Shown: positions 37,269 through 45,891 of the stretch, piece by piece
Position numbering within the stretch: the first letter of the stretch is position 1
Layout: the number at the start of each line of letters is the position of its first letter
Origin: Streptomyces pristinaespiralis
Lineage (GTDB): Bacteria > Actinomycetota > Actinomycetes > Streptomycetales > Streptomycetaceae
Reading direction: 5' to 3'
DNA: 64,000 nucleotides
Assembly: GCF_001278075.1 (NCBI RefSeq)
Contig: NZ_CP011340.1
Location: 1,054,001-1,118,000, forward strand
The notes under the pieces: generated by a model
Seen by the model: the letters and a program-made list of their open reading frames with translations, nothing else
What the model was told of the DNA's origin: nothing
The model's database searches: none
Translations under genes and position numbers: made by a program

Positions 37269-38186
37269 TCAGCGGGTGGTGGTGTTGCGGTCGGAGACGA
37301 GGCTGGCGATGGCCCGGTAGGTGGTGGGCAGGGTCTCGCGGCGGTGTGTTCCGCGGACCAGTTGTTTCCAGCGTTTGTGGTCGGCGAGGGCGTGTTCGAC
37401 GGTGATGCGTTTCGGGGAGTGCCGGTGTCGGGCTCGTAGGCGGGCTTCGAGGACCTCGGGCGGGCTGATCTTGTTTCCCTTCCTGGGCGGGGTCACCGCC
37501 TGGCCGGGATGGTCACGGCGGAGGCCGAGGTTGCCGTCGTCCAGGAGGATCTCCACGTCGGCGAAGTGTCGGAAGCAGGTATCGATGCCTTCGTTGCGTG
37601 CGACGGTCGCATCGTGCATCCGCCTTGGTCGCAGAGCATCGGTCCAGAACGTGCGGCCCTGGGCGTCGGCGATGACGGTGGCCTTCATCGTGTTCTGCTT
37701 CTTCTTGCCCGAGACGAACGCACGCCTGCCGCCGCGGCCGGCCAGGGGGCGGCGGACCTGGATCTCGGTGGCGTCCAGCCGCAGCTCGATACCCTCGGCC
37801 TGGGCGTAGGCGAACACATCCGCCAAGGTCCGCAGCCGCAGGTTCGGACGGTCGGGAACCGCACATCCCCGGCCGGCCAGAAGCGTACGTATCTCGCCGA
37901 TGGCCCGGGTGACGGTGGAGCGGTCGACAAGGAACAGCAAGGCGAGGACGGAGTGCGGGAGATCGTGCCGCAAGTGAATCAGCGTGACGACCAGCCGGTC
38001 GACGAAGACCAGCTGGTGTCGGGGGCCGCGTCCTGCCGCTCGCTTCCTGGCCCCGCCGCGTGCCTCGTGACGGCGCCCCTCGACCACGGCCTGCCACGGG
38101 CCAGCCAACTCCTCGACTAAGCAAGCGGGACGCTGCCGGGAGATCCCCGTGAACAACTGATGCGCGAGAACCGCTTGACTGACCAT
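37269..38186 (-). CDS. IS5-family transposase (DDE_Tnp_4 type)
   Basis: ATG 38186 (MVSQAVLAHQLFTGISRQRP) gives an uninterrupted 305-residue protein; a GTG lies 7 codons upstream. The N-terminal helix-turn-helix region (VDRLVVTLIHLRHDLPHSVL; VDRSTVTRAIGEIRTLLA) precedes a DDE catalytic core: Asp in ELRLDATEIQVRRP, Asp in EILLDDGNLG, Glu in ITVEHALADHKRWKQLV. It appears intact and may be active. I could not convince myself of terminal inverted repeats, so element ends are not given. It lies beside an IS3 orfA fragment that its insertion may have cut. Confidence 0.85.
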   Translation of the reverse strand: MVSQAVLAHQLFTGISRQRPACLVEELAGPWQAVVEGRRHEARGGARKRAAGRGPRHQLVFVDRLVVTLIHLRHDLPHSVLALLFLVDRSTVTRAIGEIRTLLAGRGCAVPDRPNLRLRTLADVFAYAQAEGIELRLDATEIQVRRPLAGRGGRRAFVSGKKKQNTMKATVIADAQGRTFWTDALRPRRMHDATVARNEGIDTCFRHFADVEILLDDGNLGLRRDHPGQAVTPPRKGNKISPPEVLEARLRARHRHSPKRITVEHALADHKRWKQLVRGTHRRETLPTTYRAIASLVSDRNTTTR

Positions 38187-38258
38187 GATCGCCACAGACG
38201 GTGTCACCCACCAGCACAGACGTCCTCACCCGCTGTCACGCACCAGCTCGTTAGAGTC

Positions 38259-38417
38259 ATGCCGGCACCGAGGAAGTACACCGCGGAGTTGCGGGAGGGG
38301 GCCGTGCGTCTCGTGTTCGAGATGCGTCAGGAGACAGGGCAGAAGGTGGGCGTGATCGCACGGGTCGCCGATCAGCTCGGGGTCTATCGCGATGCCAGTC
38401 AGCCTTGTAAGCGATGA
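38259..38417 (+). pseudogene. IS3-family transposase OrfA fragment
   Basis: MPAPRKYTAELREGAVRLVF then VADQLGVYRDAS is the helix-turn-helix start of an IS3-type OrfA (MPAPRKYPDELRERAVRLVFE). It breaks off after about 50 residues, 10 bp from the end of the YcaO gene. It marks the left border of the RiPP cluster. Confidence 0.75.
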
Positions 38418-38427
38418 GCGGATGGCA

Positions 38428-39738
38428 TCAGGGAAAAGGATGAGGGTCAGGGTTGAGGTCGGCCATCTGATGGCGTCGATAGCCCAGTCGAGCCGGGACT
38501 GTGAAGACCCGGGCTCCTCCCATGTAGCGGTACCGGTGGTCATTGTCCAGCGGCTGAGCATGCGGGACGACACTTCTCACGACGCGGAACCCGAAGTCGG
38601 CGACATCTTCGGTAGTGACGTCGACCCAGAATGCTTCCAAACCAGCCCGGTGGAGAGATCTCGAGATCGAGATCTCTCCACCGGGAAACCGGTCGCACAC
38701 CTCTGTGAAAGTCAACTGCGGTCCGTCGTCCGTGAGGAAGCCAAGCCGCGAACGGAGGACTTGGGACGAAGCGTGGACGTTGAGATGATCACGCAGGGTC
38801 CGGACGGTGTGACTTCTGGGTTCCCCGGCGATGGGCTGCACACGACTGCGATTGATTAGCACACGAGTGAGTGCCGCCTCCTCGAGGGCGAGGAGAAGTG
38901 CGCGTTGTGGGTCCGCATTTGCGGCCATACCAAAAGAAGTGCGTGGAGGATCGCCTGGATCGATTAGAGCGGCGCTGATGATCGGCACGTCAACATCGAG
39001 CGTGAGGAGGTTGATATGCCAAGTGGGGCCACTCGGGGACTCGGCGGCCAACAGGCGATCAATGAGCCGATCAAGCCCAAGACAGCTGGATGCGTTGATC
39101 CGAGGAACAGGCATGCGATTATGCCATATGATCATGAACGCATCTCGTTCGAGGATTTCGAGGATGCCTTTATCGATCGCCTCCCCTGTCGACCTTTGTG
39201 CAGCCAAGCCGGTAGAGATCGGCATGTGCGTGAACGGTTCTACCCTTCGGTCGAAAAGATAGGGAGTGTAGACGCAACTTGCCGGCACGAAAGCATGCGC
39301 ACCGGTGCGGGTAGAAGTTGCCTGCACCCAGGATATTGACCGGCCGTCCGTGAGATCGTAGGGAAAGCCATCATCGGTCACCGACGAGCCGAACGGGTAA
39401 AGCTCTTCCACTGGCACATAGCTATCGCCCGCTGCAGAAAGTTCCGCACAGGAAGCATATGCTCTTTCAGTATTGCGAAAAAAGGCCGAGCAGTACCTCT
39501 CGATCGACTCACCGCAGGCGCGGATTACTGCGCGATCTCGTGACGGCGAACAGGCCGCACCTTTGTTGGCGGCGGCGATGCCAACTAAGGCAGACGTGTC
39601 ACAAGGTTCTGCATACGCCATGAAGACATCCGGGTCATTAGGGGATACTTTTACCAGTTCGACACGACGGATGACTCCCGTACGCTCGTCAACCAAAGCG
39701 CCGAACTCCATCAGCGCGGAACTGTAGTCGGTGTTCAT
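38428..39738 (-). CDS. YcaO-domain azoline-forming cyclodehydratase
   Basis: The 436-residue protein starts at ATG 39738 (MNTDYSSALMEFGALVDERT), overlapping the preceding gene's stop by 4 bp. It is a YcaO ATP-dependent cyclodehydratase: GIAAANKGAACSPSRDRAVI, then ACGESIERYCSAFF and STGLAAQRSTGEAIDKGILE ILERD carry the ATP-binding Glu-rich motifs. The C-terminus LNPDPHPFP is the Pro-rich PxPxP tail seen in azoline-forming YcaO enzymes. With the E1-like partner it would cyclise Cys residues of the precursor to thiazolines. A 19-bp palindrome lies inside the gene. The codon choice is less GC-biased than in the flanking housekeeping-like genes. Confidence 0.93.
   Translation of the reverse strand: MNTDYSSALMEFGALVDERTGVIRRVELVKVSPNDPDVFMAYAEPCDTSALVGIAAANKGAACSPSRDRAVIRACGESIERYCSAFFRNTERAYASCAELSAAGDSYVPVEELYPFGSSVTDDGFPYDLTDGRSISWVQATSTRTGAHAFVPASCVYTPYLFDRRVEPFTHMPISTGLAAQRSTGEAIDKGILEILERDAFMIIWHNRMPVPRINASSCLGLDRLIDRLLAAESPSGPTWHINLLTLDVDVPIISAALIDPGDPPRTSFGMAANADPQRALLLALEEAALTRVLINRSRVQPIAGEPRSHTVRTLRDHLNVHASSQVLRSRLGFLTDDGPQLTFTEVCDRFPGGEISISRSLHRAGLEAFWVDVTTEDVADFGFRVVRSVVPHAQPLDNDHRYRYMGGARVFTVPARLGYRRHQMADLNPDPHPFP
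38646..38685. repeat. long perfect palindrome inside YcaO gene
   Basis: The arms at 38646-38664 and 38667-38685 are perfectly complementary over 19 bp with a 2-bp centre. They encode, on the minus strand, the stretch around GGEISISRSLH, which looks low-complexity compared with the surrounding conserved protein. Confidence 0.85.
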
Positions 39739-40853
39739 TCCTCCTCCTCCGCCGTCTCAGGGGCCGGGAAACGGACGTCCCAGGCGAGTCGGCGCGGCTT
39801 CCCCGACGTGCATCCAGCACAACGCGGGACGCGCAGGACCGGGTGCCGGTCGGCCGTGCCGCCCAATACGGTGTGCTCGACGAACGCGCCCATCGTCGTA
39901 ACCCTCTCTCGCGCCGCAATGCGGGCGAGTTCCAGCACGAACAGTCGGGCCATGGCTTCTCTGAATGTAGGGTGCGACGGCCAGGGTTCCGGTACACGCT
40001 CTTCCGACCGCGCACGCAACTCAGCATAGGTGCGGATTTCCTGAGTTCCAGCATGCGAAAGCAGTCTCCCGAGGGCGCACTCCAGGCAGGCAGTCGCGCC
40101 TGGCATAACATACGGACCGATACGCGCCACGATGCCTTCGCACGCGCCAAATAGAATGGGCGTGCGTCGTGATACCGCAAGCTCATTGAGCTTGCGCGGC
40201 AATGCGAATCGATACGGCATACCCCAGCAAGCGATGGTTCGCACACCATCGTTGAGCTCATATGCAACGTTTTCGATGATCTCTGCCACGGAGTCACCGG
40301 GAGCCGCTTGGAAGACACTGCCAGCGATACCCACTTCCCTAAGGAGTGGTGCCAGGCCAGGCTCTGCCCCAGCAGGCTGGATGACGATAGCCTGACTTTC
40401 ACGAAGTTCATCAATCCTTGCTTTCGGATCCTCACCCAGACTGGAATAGTAGCTGGCCAATTCTGGATTTTCCCAGCAAGCGTTGTAGCTCCCCTCCGAC
40501 CCCACGGCGAAACATTGTGCCTTTATAGCCATGTCAAAGGCGTACTCTATAAAGCTTTCCGGATACCCAGAGATCGATGCAGCCGAACGAACGGCAGTCG
40601 AGCGGCTAATACTCTCCTCCTCAATAGCCTCAAGAATGGCGTGAAGCGCTGCGACGACGGGAACTCCGTCAAATGTCGCCGTATAGTTGGGGAAGGCAAT
40701 CTGTAGCTGATCTGCCGAGATCGGCAGGATACAGGCGCCGGGACGGAGGCTGTACAGCTCGGCGGAATTCTTCGGCCCTGAATCGGCCTGGAGACCTCTC
40801 TCCTTCTCTCCAAGGCGGGGATCCCCTGTCGGTACCTGGCCGGTGGAAGTCAT
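39735..40853 (-). CDS. E1-like / ocin-ThiF-type leader-binding partner of the cyclodehydratase
   Basis: The 372-residue protein starts at ATG 40853 (MTSTGQVPTGDPRLGEKERG). The N-terminal part after the first 35 residues (LRPGACILPISADQLQIAFP) resembles a winged-helix RiPP recognition element. The middle has a nucleotide-binding-like fold (TIACWGMPYRFALPRKL) and the C-terminal part holds zinc-type Cys pairs: ATACLECALGR and RVPRCAGCTSGK. This is the cyclodehydratase C/F-type protein that delivers the precursor peptide to YcaO. Its stop overlaps the YcaO start (ATGA), so the two are made together. The catalytic adenylation residues of true E1 enzymes are not evident, as usual for this group. 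Confidence 0.8.
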   Translation of the reverse strand: MTSTGQVPTGDPRLGEKERGLQADSGPKNSAELYSLRPGACILPISADQLQIAFPNYTATFDGVPVVAALHAILEAIEEESISRSTAVRSAASISGYPESFIEYAFDMAIKAQCFAVGSEGSYNACWENPELASYYSSLGEDPKARIDELRESQAIVIQPAGAEPGLAPLLREVGIAGSVFQAAPGDSVAEIIENVAYELNDGVRTIACWGMPYRFALPRKLNELAVSRRTPILFGACEGIVARIGPYVMPGATACLECALGRLLSHAGTQEIRTYAELRARSEERVPEPWPSHPTFREAMARLFVLELARIAARERVTTMGAFVEHTVLGGTADRHPVLRVPRCAGCTSGKPRRLAWDVRFPAPETAEEEE

Positions 40854-40877
40854 GCCACTCCTTGAGGCAGGAGGAAA

Positions 40878-42221
40878 CTAAGATGACGCCTTCTTCGCAT
40901 AGGAGAGCACCTGCTCAACGCTCAAGTTTGAGACGAATTGGGGGTACTGGATTTTACCCCGATTATCGCCGACGTAAAAAGATTTGCAGACGTTGTTGAT
41001 GTAGCGACGACCCTTGCCTGTGACGACATAGTCATCGCCATCAAGCTTCAGGACCCCTAGGTCACTCAGCTCGTCGAATACACGACCGAATATCTCCTCT
41101 GGCTCTACTCCGAAGCGCTCAATGAATCCAGCACGCGGCACCCTCTGAAACTTTACTCCAAGGACAAAATACCTGGACATGAGCTCCATAGACGTCGCCT
41201 GGTGAGCCAATGCGATCGGATCGCGACCCGCAAATATCTCCTTCTCGTAATTGAGTAGGTCAGCGTGATTGCAGTAGATATGCCCGTTCATGAACGAGTA
41301 ACTGCTGACGCCAAAGCCGACATAGTCGCATTGAGGAGCAACGAAGGCCACTCGGTTGTGAACGCTGCGATATCCGTGTTTGGCAAAGTTGAAAGCTCCA
41401 TACTCCTCGTAGCCCAGGCCGAGAAGAACCTCTCTCACCACGTCGTCCATCTCATTCAGCTGTGACTCATCGAGTCGACTGGGAAGCAGGCCAGCACCTT
41501 CCCGCAACTTCAAAGCGGTAAAAGGGATGATTTCAAGGCGAAAACAGGAAAGATGAGACGCCCCTGTGGCCGCTGCTCGAGTGAGATCCTCTCGAAGACA
41601 GTCGACCGTCTGCCCGGGTACACCATATATAACGTCAAGCGAGAAGTTGTCGAACCCCGCTTGGTGTACCACTTCAATAGCATCTTCCACATCCCCAGCA
41701 CGATGCGGGCGTCCAATCGTACGCAGAACTTGGTCGTCGAATGATTGAACGCCGATACTGATACGGTTGATGCCGCCTTTTGCATATGTTTCCGCCTTAT
41801 CGGATGTGAAGCTGATGGGGTTGACCTCGATTGTCACCTCGGCGTCAGATGAAACATCACAGCAGGAGTCGATCAGCCGCTTGATTGAAATTAGATCTTC
41901 GGCATCGATTGCCGAAGGAGTCCCACCACCGAAATGACCACATACGAACCGATGGCCATTTAGCCTACCGGCGTCAGCGTAGCGTCTGATTTCGGTGGAA
42001 AGCGCCTCCATGTAGCGGGCGATGTGAGCGCCCTTCGACCGCTGCACGGAGAATCCGCAGTAGTCGCAGATGGCCGTGCAGAACGGAATGTGAACGTAGT
42101 AGCCGGCTGGGGAGGGGGTCCACACGGTCGACGCCTCTTGCGCGTTCAGCACGAGCGGGTACCAGGCAACGAACTCATTGTCCTTCTTTGCCCAGATGTC
42201 AGAAGGCCCAGCGTCATTCAT
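40878..42221 (-). CDS. HemN-like radical SAM enzyme (class C methyltransferase candidate)
   Basis: ATG 42221 is preceded at 4 nt by GGAGGT; it overlaps the SagB-like stop by 8 bp. The 447-residue protein has the radical-SAM cluster motif CTAICDYCGFS (near residue 52), the SAM-binding GGGTPSAI, then INRISIGVQSFDDQVLRTIG and DVIYGVPGQT, all HemN/HemW-like. The C-terminal HemN domain (YVGFGVSSYSFMNG; YFVLGVKFQRVPRAGFIERF) is present. In RiPP clusters, HemN-like proteins are class C radical SAM methyltransferases (NosN, TbtI) that methylate thiazoles or indoles. That assignment here is by context. Lower GC and the RBS AGGAGGT-like site differ from neighbours. Confidence 0.9.
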   Translation of the reverse strand: MNDAGPSDIWAKKDNEFVAWYPLVLNAQEASTVWTPSPAGYYVHIPFCTAICDYCGFSVQRSKGAHIARYMEALSTEIRRYADAGRLNGHRFVCGHFGGGTPSAIDAEDLISIKRLIDSCCDVSSDAEVTIEVNPISFTSDKAETYAKGGINRISIGVQSFDDQVLRTIGRPHRAGDVEDAIEVVHQAGFDNFSLDVIYGVPGQTVDCLREDLTRAAATGASHLSCFRLEIIPFTALKLREGAGLLPSRLDESQLNEMDDVVREVLLGLGYEEYGAFNFAKHGYRSVHNRVAFVAPQCDYVGFGVSSYSFMNGHIYCNHADLLNYEKEIFAGRDPIALAHQATSMELMSRYFVLGVKFQRVPRAGFIERFGVEPEEIFGRVFDELSDLGVLKLDGDDYVVTGKGRRYINNVCKSFYVGDNRGKIQYPQFVSNLSVEQVLSYAKKASS

Positions 42222-43029
42222 CGCTACCTCCAAGAACCAGCGCGTGAACGACGATCTCCTCGATGCCATCTAGCCCAAGATCGGCAGCGAGGCCGTCGTC
42301 GTCGAAGCCCCCCACCGCGGTTGCCCGGAGGCCCAGGTGCTCAGCGGTGAGGAGAACGTTCTGAGCGGCATGTCCGGCGTCCAGCAGTACGAGTCGGTAA
42401 CCCCGGTCGCCATACTTGCACAAGCTGCGTTCCAACGGAGCCACAAAAAGCATGCAGAGAGCGGCTTCCGTTGCGAAGTCCTGCCAAAAGAATCCCTCGG
42501 TGAGGATTTCATGGGGATGGCGCGCAGATCGCCGTTCAAGTTCGTGTGTCAAGAAATTGTAGTGATACAGGCCTGGCTCCAAGCCATGCACCCTCTGTAC
42601 GACGACATAAAAATCAATTGGATAGAGGCCCCCAGCCGACGGCCAAGCGCGCAGAACCTGACTGACGCCGAATTCAGTATTCTTCGTGACGTTCGTCGGC
42701 CCGAGCGACATCTGAAGGAGAGATGCCAATTTGGACAATTCAATCTCTCTAGAAACTTCCCGACTCGACCGGCGTCGATTAAGCAGTTCGCGAAGGTTGA
42801 TATTGGCGCCTACTTCTGATTCTGGTAGTGCAATGCGCTGGGCGTGACTATATTGGCGGAAGCCTCTGCTAGTGACAAATAGGTCGAACGGAGCCACAGC
42901 GAACTGGCCGGCGATTTGTTGTGCGTGAAACGCACTGAGCTTTGTGTTCTCGTGGTATATTTCGCAGAGTCTGCCGCTGCCCTGCTCAGCGAGTGTCTGG
43001 GTCGTTCCGTTTTCCCAGGAAATCTCCAT
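42214..43029 (-). CDS. SagB-type FMN dehydrogenase (azoline oxidase)
   Basis: The protein of 271 residues starts at ATG 43029 (MEISWENGTTQTLAEQGSGR). It has the nitroreductase-like SagB fold: ELLNRRRSSREVSREIELSK (FMN phosphate site), RAWPSAGGLYPIDFYVVVQR, LEPGLYHYNFLTHELE, LLDAGHAAQNVLLTAEHLGL and TAVGGFDDDGLAADLGL. SagB-type enzymes oxidise thiazolines and oxazolines to aromatic azoles. It is the second gene of the cluster, about 95 bp behind the precursor, and that gap contains a strong stem-loop. Confidence 0.92.
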   Translation of the reverse strand: MEISWENGTTQTLAEQGSGRLCEIYHENTKLSAFHAQQIAGQFAVAPFDLFVTSRGFRQYSHAQRIALPESEVGANINLRELLNRRRSSREVSREIELSKLASLLQMSLGPTNVTKNTEFGVSQVLRAWPSAGGLYPIDFYVVVQRVHGLEPGLYHYNFLTHELERRSARHPHEILTEGFFWQDFATEAALCMLFVAPLERSLCKYGDRGYRLVLLDAGHAAQNVLLTAEHLGLRATAVGGFDDDGLAADLGLDGIEEIVVHALVLGGSDE

Positions 43030-43065
43030 AATTCAACTCCCAAGCAGCGCGCTTCGACGCCTTTC

Positions 43066-43118
43066 GCTTCGCCGAAGGAACCAGACGGCCGCTGGCAGTA
43101 CGGGCCCTTCGGCGAAGC
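43066..43118 (-). terminator. stem-loop between precursor and SagB gene (attenuator candidate)
   Basis: Perfect 13-bp arms at 43066-43078 (GCTTCGCCGAAGG) and 43106-43118 enclose a 27-nt loop, 7 bp downstream of the precursor stop. In RiPP operons such hairpins let most transcripts end after the precursor, giving excess substrate over enzymes. Confidence 0.75.
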
Positions 43119-43124
43119 TTCATG

Positions 43125-43517
43125 TCAGCCCACGATGGTAACGACTGATGTTTCACCGCAGCAGCAGCAACAACAACTGCAGCCGCTGCCACCGTTCTCC
43201 ATCGAGGCCCAGGTTTCCCCTTTGGCGCGCCCCAGAGCGGCCTGTTTGATGGATTCGGCTCGCAGCAGATCCACCGATGTGACATCCGCGCCAGACATGA
43301 TGGCTGCTGTTCTTAGGGCTTCCAATTCTTTCGGCTCCAATTGGAAGTCGCTAACCAGCTGCTGAGGGTTAGCAGTGGCTTGAATCCGGTAGTCGGGATC
43401 GCTGGCCAGCTGGCTCAGAGCCTGCCTGAAATTCTGCCGTTCACCCTCGTCCGGACGGCCCCTTTGTTGTTGCTGTGGCGGTTGACCGTGCCCGGGATCT
43501 TTGTCTTCACAGCCCAC
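43125..43517 (-). CDS. RiPP (thiazole peptide) precursor with hexa-cysteine core
   Basis: GTG 43517, preceded by GAGGTG, starts a 130-residue peptide MGCEDKDPGHGQPPQQQQRG. The leader has an acidic helical part (FRQALSQLASDPDYRIQATA; NPQQLVSDFQLEPKELEALR) that resembles LigA-like or nitrile-hydratase-like leader peptides, with a second helix ending ...AALGRAKGETWASMENG. The core follows a GG: GSGCSCCCCCCGETSV and then VTIVG. Seven Cys, six of them consecutive, with a Ser between the first two, point to a chain of contiguous thiazoles made by the YcaO/E1-like/SagB set next to it. The cleavage site is unknown; the GG before SGCS is a guess. No protease gene or exporter is in the cluster. Confidence 0.85.
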   Translation of the reverse strand: MGCEDKDPGHGQPPQQQQRGRPDEGERQNFRQALSQLASDPDYRIQATANPQQLVSDFQLEPKELEALRTAAIMSGADVTSVDLLRAESIKQAALGRAKGETWASMENGGSGCSCCCCCCGETSVVTIVG

Positions 43518-43763
43518 GAGATCACCTCATCCGCAGAATTCGGATATCTCGACAGTAACCGAGGCCGTAGAGGTGCGCCACTTGTGTCCAAAAGGGGGGC
43601 GATTGACGTCGGCAATGCTTTCGCTGATAATACAGTTCGTCATCAAGCGCTATTCTTGAATATGAATCTAATGAAGGCTAAACCATTATTGCAGTCTCGG
43701 TGATGGTGGGGGGCAACGTTGCTTGACTCCCTGCTTGTGATCCGTGTAATGCACTACCCACCA
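43518..43763 (-). promoter_or_regulatory. AT-rich leader and presumed promoter of RiPP operon
   Basis: This 246-bp stretch upstream of the precursor gene is noticeably A+T-rich for this genome (for example TATTAT at 43632-43627 on the minus strand). It contains no gene. It should hold the operon promoter, but I could not pair a -35 with correct spacing to the TATTAT box. Confidence 0.4.
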
Positions 43764-43833
43764 GGGGCGGCTGAACTATCTGATGCGCTCGCGCCACCTG
43801 CTGTGTGACTACCAGAAGCTGCCGGCGCAGTGA
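43764..43833 (+). pseudogene. IS5-type transposase C-terminal scrap
   Basis: The frame GRLNYLMRSRHLLCDYQKLP-AQ-stop matches the end of IS5-type transposases (SFAWLMRSRRLVRDYERLPEH). Only about 22 codons remain, with altered residues. It marks the right border of the RiPP cluster. Confidence 0.6.
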
Positions 43834-44174
43834 GACGCCATCGGCATTCCGAACGTGATTGTGTGGTTCGGACTGGGCTGGGCATGAATTCCGGCTATCC
43901 GTGGGAGAGATGGGCGCGCATCGCTCGTGCATGTGGCTGGTGCCGTTGGTTGTTGCTCTGCTGGAGACCCCGCGAGAAGAAGCACCGGGAAGAGGAGGCG
44001 GGGCGGTGGGAGGTGGCCGAGCGGGTGCAGGCCGCGCTCACCTTAAGGCTTCATGCACGCATCTCGAGTCAGTCCTCCCGGGACGAGCTCTTTTCTGCCC
44101 GGCGGCGAGGTCGCCGCCGGTTGCGTCGACTTTGCATAGCAGTGGGTGGCGAGCCAGCACCCCGTGCACGGCAA
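43834..44174. other. no supported gene
   Basis: Between the transposase scrap and the phosphatase pseudogene lie 341 bp with short overlapping plus-strand frames. One (from 43884, MNSGYPWERWARIARACGWC) is Trp/Arg-rich and could be a small remnant, but it matches no family I know and runs on into sequence antisense to the pseudogene. Confidence 0.5.
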
Positions 44175-45890
44175 TCACTCGTCGACGGGCAGCGTCATCT
44201 CGAACCAGAACATCTTCCCGACGGACAGCCGAGTTGCTCCCCATCGCCTCGCGAGACGATTCACGGTCGACAATCCGCCACCAGCACCCTCGTCGTCCCG
44301 CAGGGGCGATGCCGCGGCATCTGTGGTGAGTCGTCGACGACCTCACATCGGAGAACATCAGCACGCAGCAACCGCAACGCCACTGGCCGTTCGGCGCACA
44401 TCACCGCATTGGCGACAAGTTCCTGACCACCAGTTCCACTGAGTCCCACATTCGGTCCAGGGCCCAGCGGGTCAGTGCCCCTCGGACGAGGCGGCTGGCG
44501 TGATCCGACGCCCCGTCATCCGGGTCCAAAAACCAGTAGGTGACGTCATTCGCCGCAATTCCGTCGAAACGGGCCGCCAACAGGACGACGTCGTCGTCGC
44601 GGTCGCCGGGGCCCAGCGTGTCCAGCACGGTATCGCACAGGGCTTCCAGCCGCGGCGAACGGTCGGGACCGGTGAGCTGCGCGGTGTTGGCAAGCTGTTC
44701 CCGGAGCAGCTCGATGCCTCTCCAATGGTCACGCGTCCGGGACTCGATTAGCCCATCGGTGTAGAGCAGTAGCGTCGCTCCTACCGGGGCCTCAAGCTCC
44801 ACGGCCTCGAAGTCGACCCCGCCGACGCCATTGGGGCACCTGCTGGCACAGGGAGCACCTCAGCCCTGCCGTTGGGGTGAAGCAGGATGGGGGGGCGGGT
44901 GTCCGGCGTTGGCGACGGTGATCCGGCCGGAAACCGGGTCATAGACCGCGTACAGACAGGTAGCCAAGTAGTCCGTGCCCAGCTGTTGCGCCTGCTTGTC
45001 CAAGTGGTGCAGTACCTCCTGTGGCGGGAGGTCCAGGTCGGCCAGCGTTTGGGCCGATGTCCGCAACTGGCCCATCATCGCGGCGGAGGCTAGAGAGTCA
45101 CCCATAACGTCGCCGACCACGAGGCGCGACCCGGCTACCAGGAAGCGGAATCGCGTCGTACCAGTCACCGCCTACGCGGGCCGTCTCTGCACCCGGGAGG
45201 TAGCGGGAGGCGAGCCTTACGCCGGTCGGCCGGGGAAGCGCGCGTGGGAGCATCAAGTGCTGCAGACCATCGGCAATTTGTGCCTGGGCTCCGTAAAGCC
45301 CAGCCTTGTCGATTCCCAGCGCGGTCTGCGTGCCGAGTTGGGCGGCAACCAGGAGATCAGGAGTATCGAAGGCGGGGCGGTCGGGGTCGCGTATAAAGAC
45401 AGCGGCGCCCAGAATGCGGCGACGGCCGCGGAGCGGAGTCAAGATCGTGCTCCTATCCCCTGACACACTGCAGCCGTCGCCGAGCAGCTCGGACAAGGCG
45501 GCCTGGGCGCGAGGCCGCTCGCCGAAGATCGGCCGTACTTCAAGCAGTACCTGGGACAGCCTGCCGCCCGACCGCACCGCGCATAGTTCGGCTGCCGTGT
45601 CCAGCTCGGCCTCCACGTCCATTGGCGGGATGGAAGCAGCCCTGCTCTGGCCTGCGTCGTCCACATGGAAGCGGAGTCTGTCGGCGCGGCGCATTCGCAG
45701 TACGAACGGGGAGACCGGCTGCTCGTCGCCAACCGGCAGTGGGTCACGGAGATAGACCATGATCGCGTCTGCCCAGGTGGGCACCGTGGCGCGGCACAGC
45801 CCAATGACGATTTCGTCCACGCACGGCCTTGCGCCCACGCGACGATCTCCGGCGTCTTCCAGAACACACCGCCGCCGGTCTGTGCCCGCG
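44175..45890 (-). pseudogene. SpoIIE-type PP2C phosphatase/HATPase, frameshifted
   Basis: Pieces of one gene follow each other on the minus strand in changing frames. They are a GAF-like/N-terminal part (YLRDPLPVGDEQPVSPFVLR; QAQIADGLQHLMLPRALPRP; RVGGDWYDAIPLPGSR), the phosphatase core (VVGDVMGDSLASAAMMGQLR; YAVYDPVSGRITVANAGHPP), PVGATLLLYTDGLIESRTRD, and an HATPase end (LVANAVMCAERPVALRLLRA; GGGLSTVNRLARRWGATRLS), stopping at 44175 after FEMTLPVDE. Frame changes near 45130, 44880, 44425 and 44320 make it a pseudogene. The intact gene would have resembled the protein at 23909-26377 without its first sensor domain. Confidence 0.85.
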
Positions 45891-45891
45891 G

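Noticed and set aside
43884..44030. Small plus-strand gene (Trp/Arg-rich) between the transposase scrap and the phosphatase pseudogene
   Set aside because: No RBS, no family and a frame that runs into pseudogene antisense; listed only as unexplained sequence.
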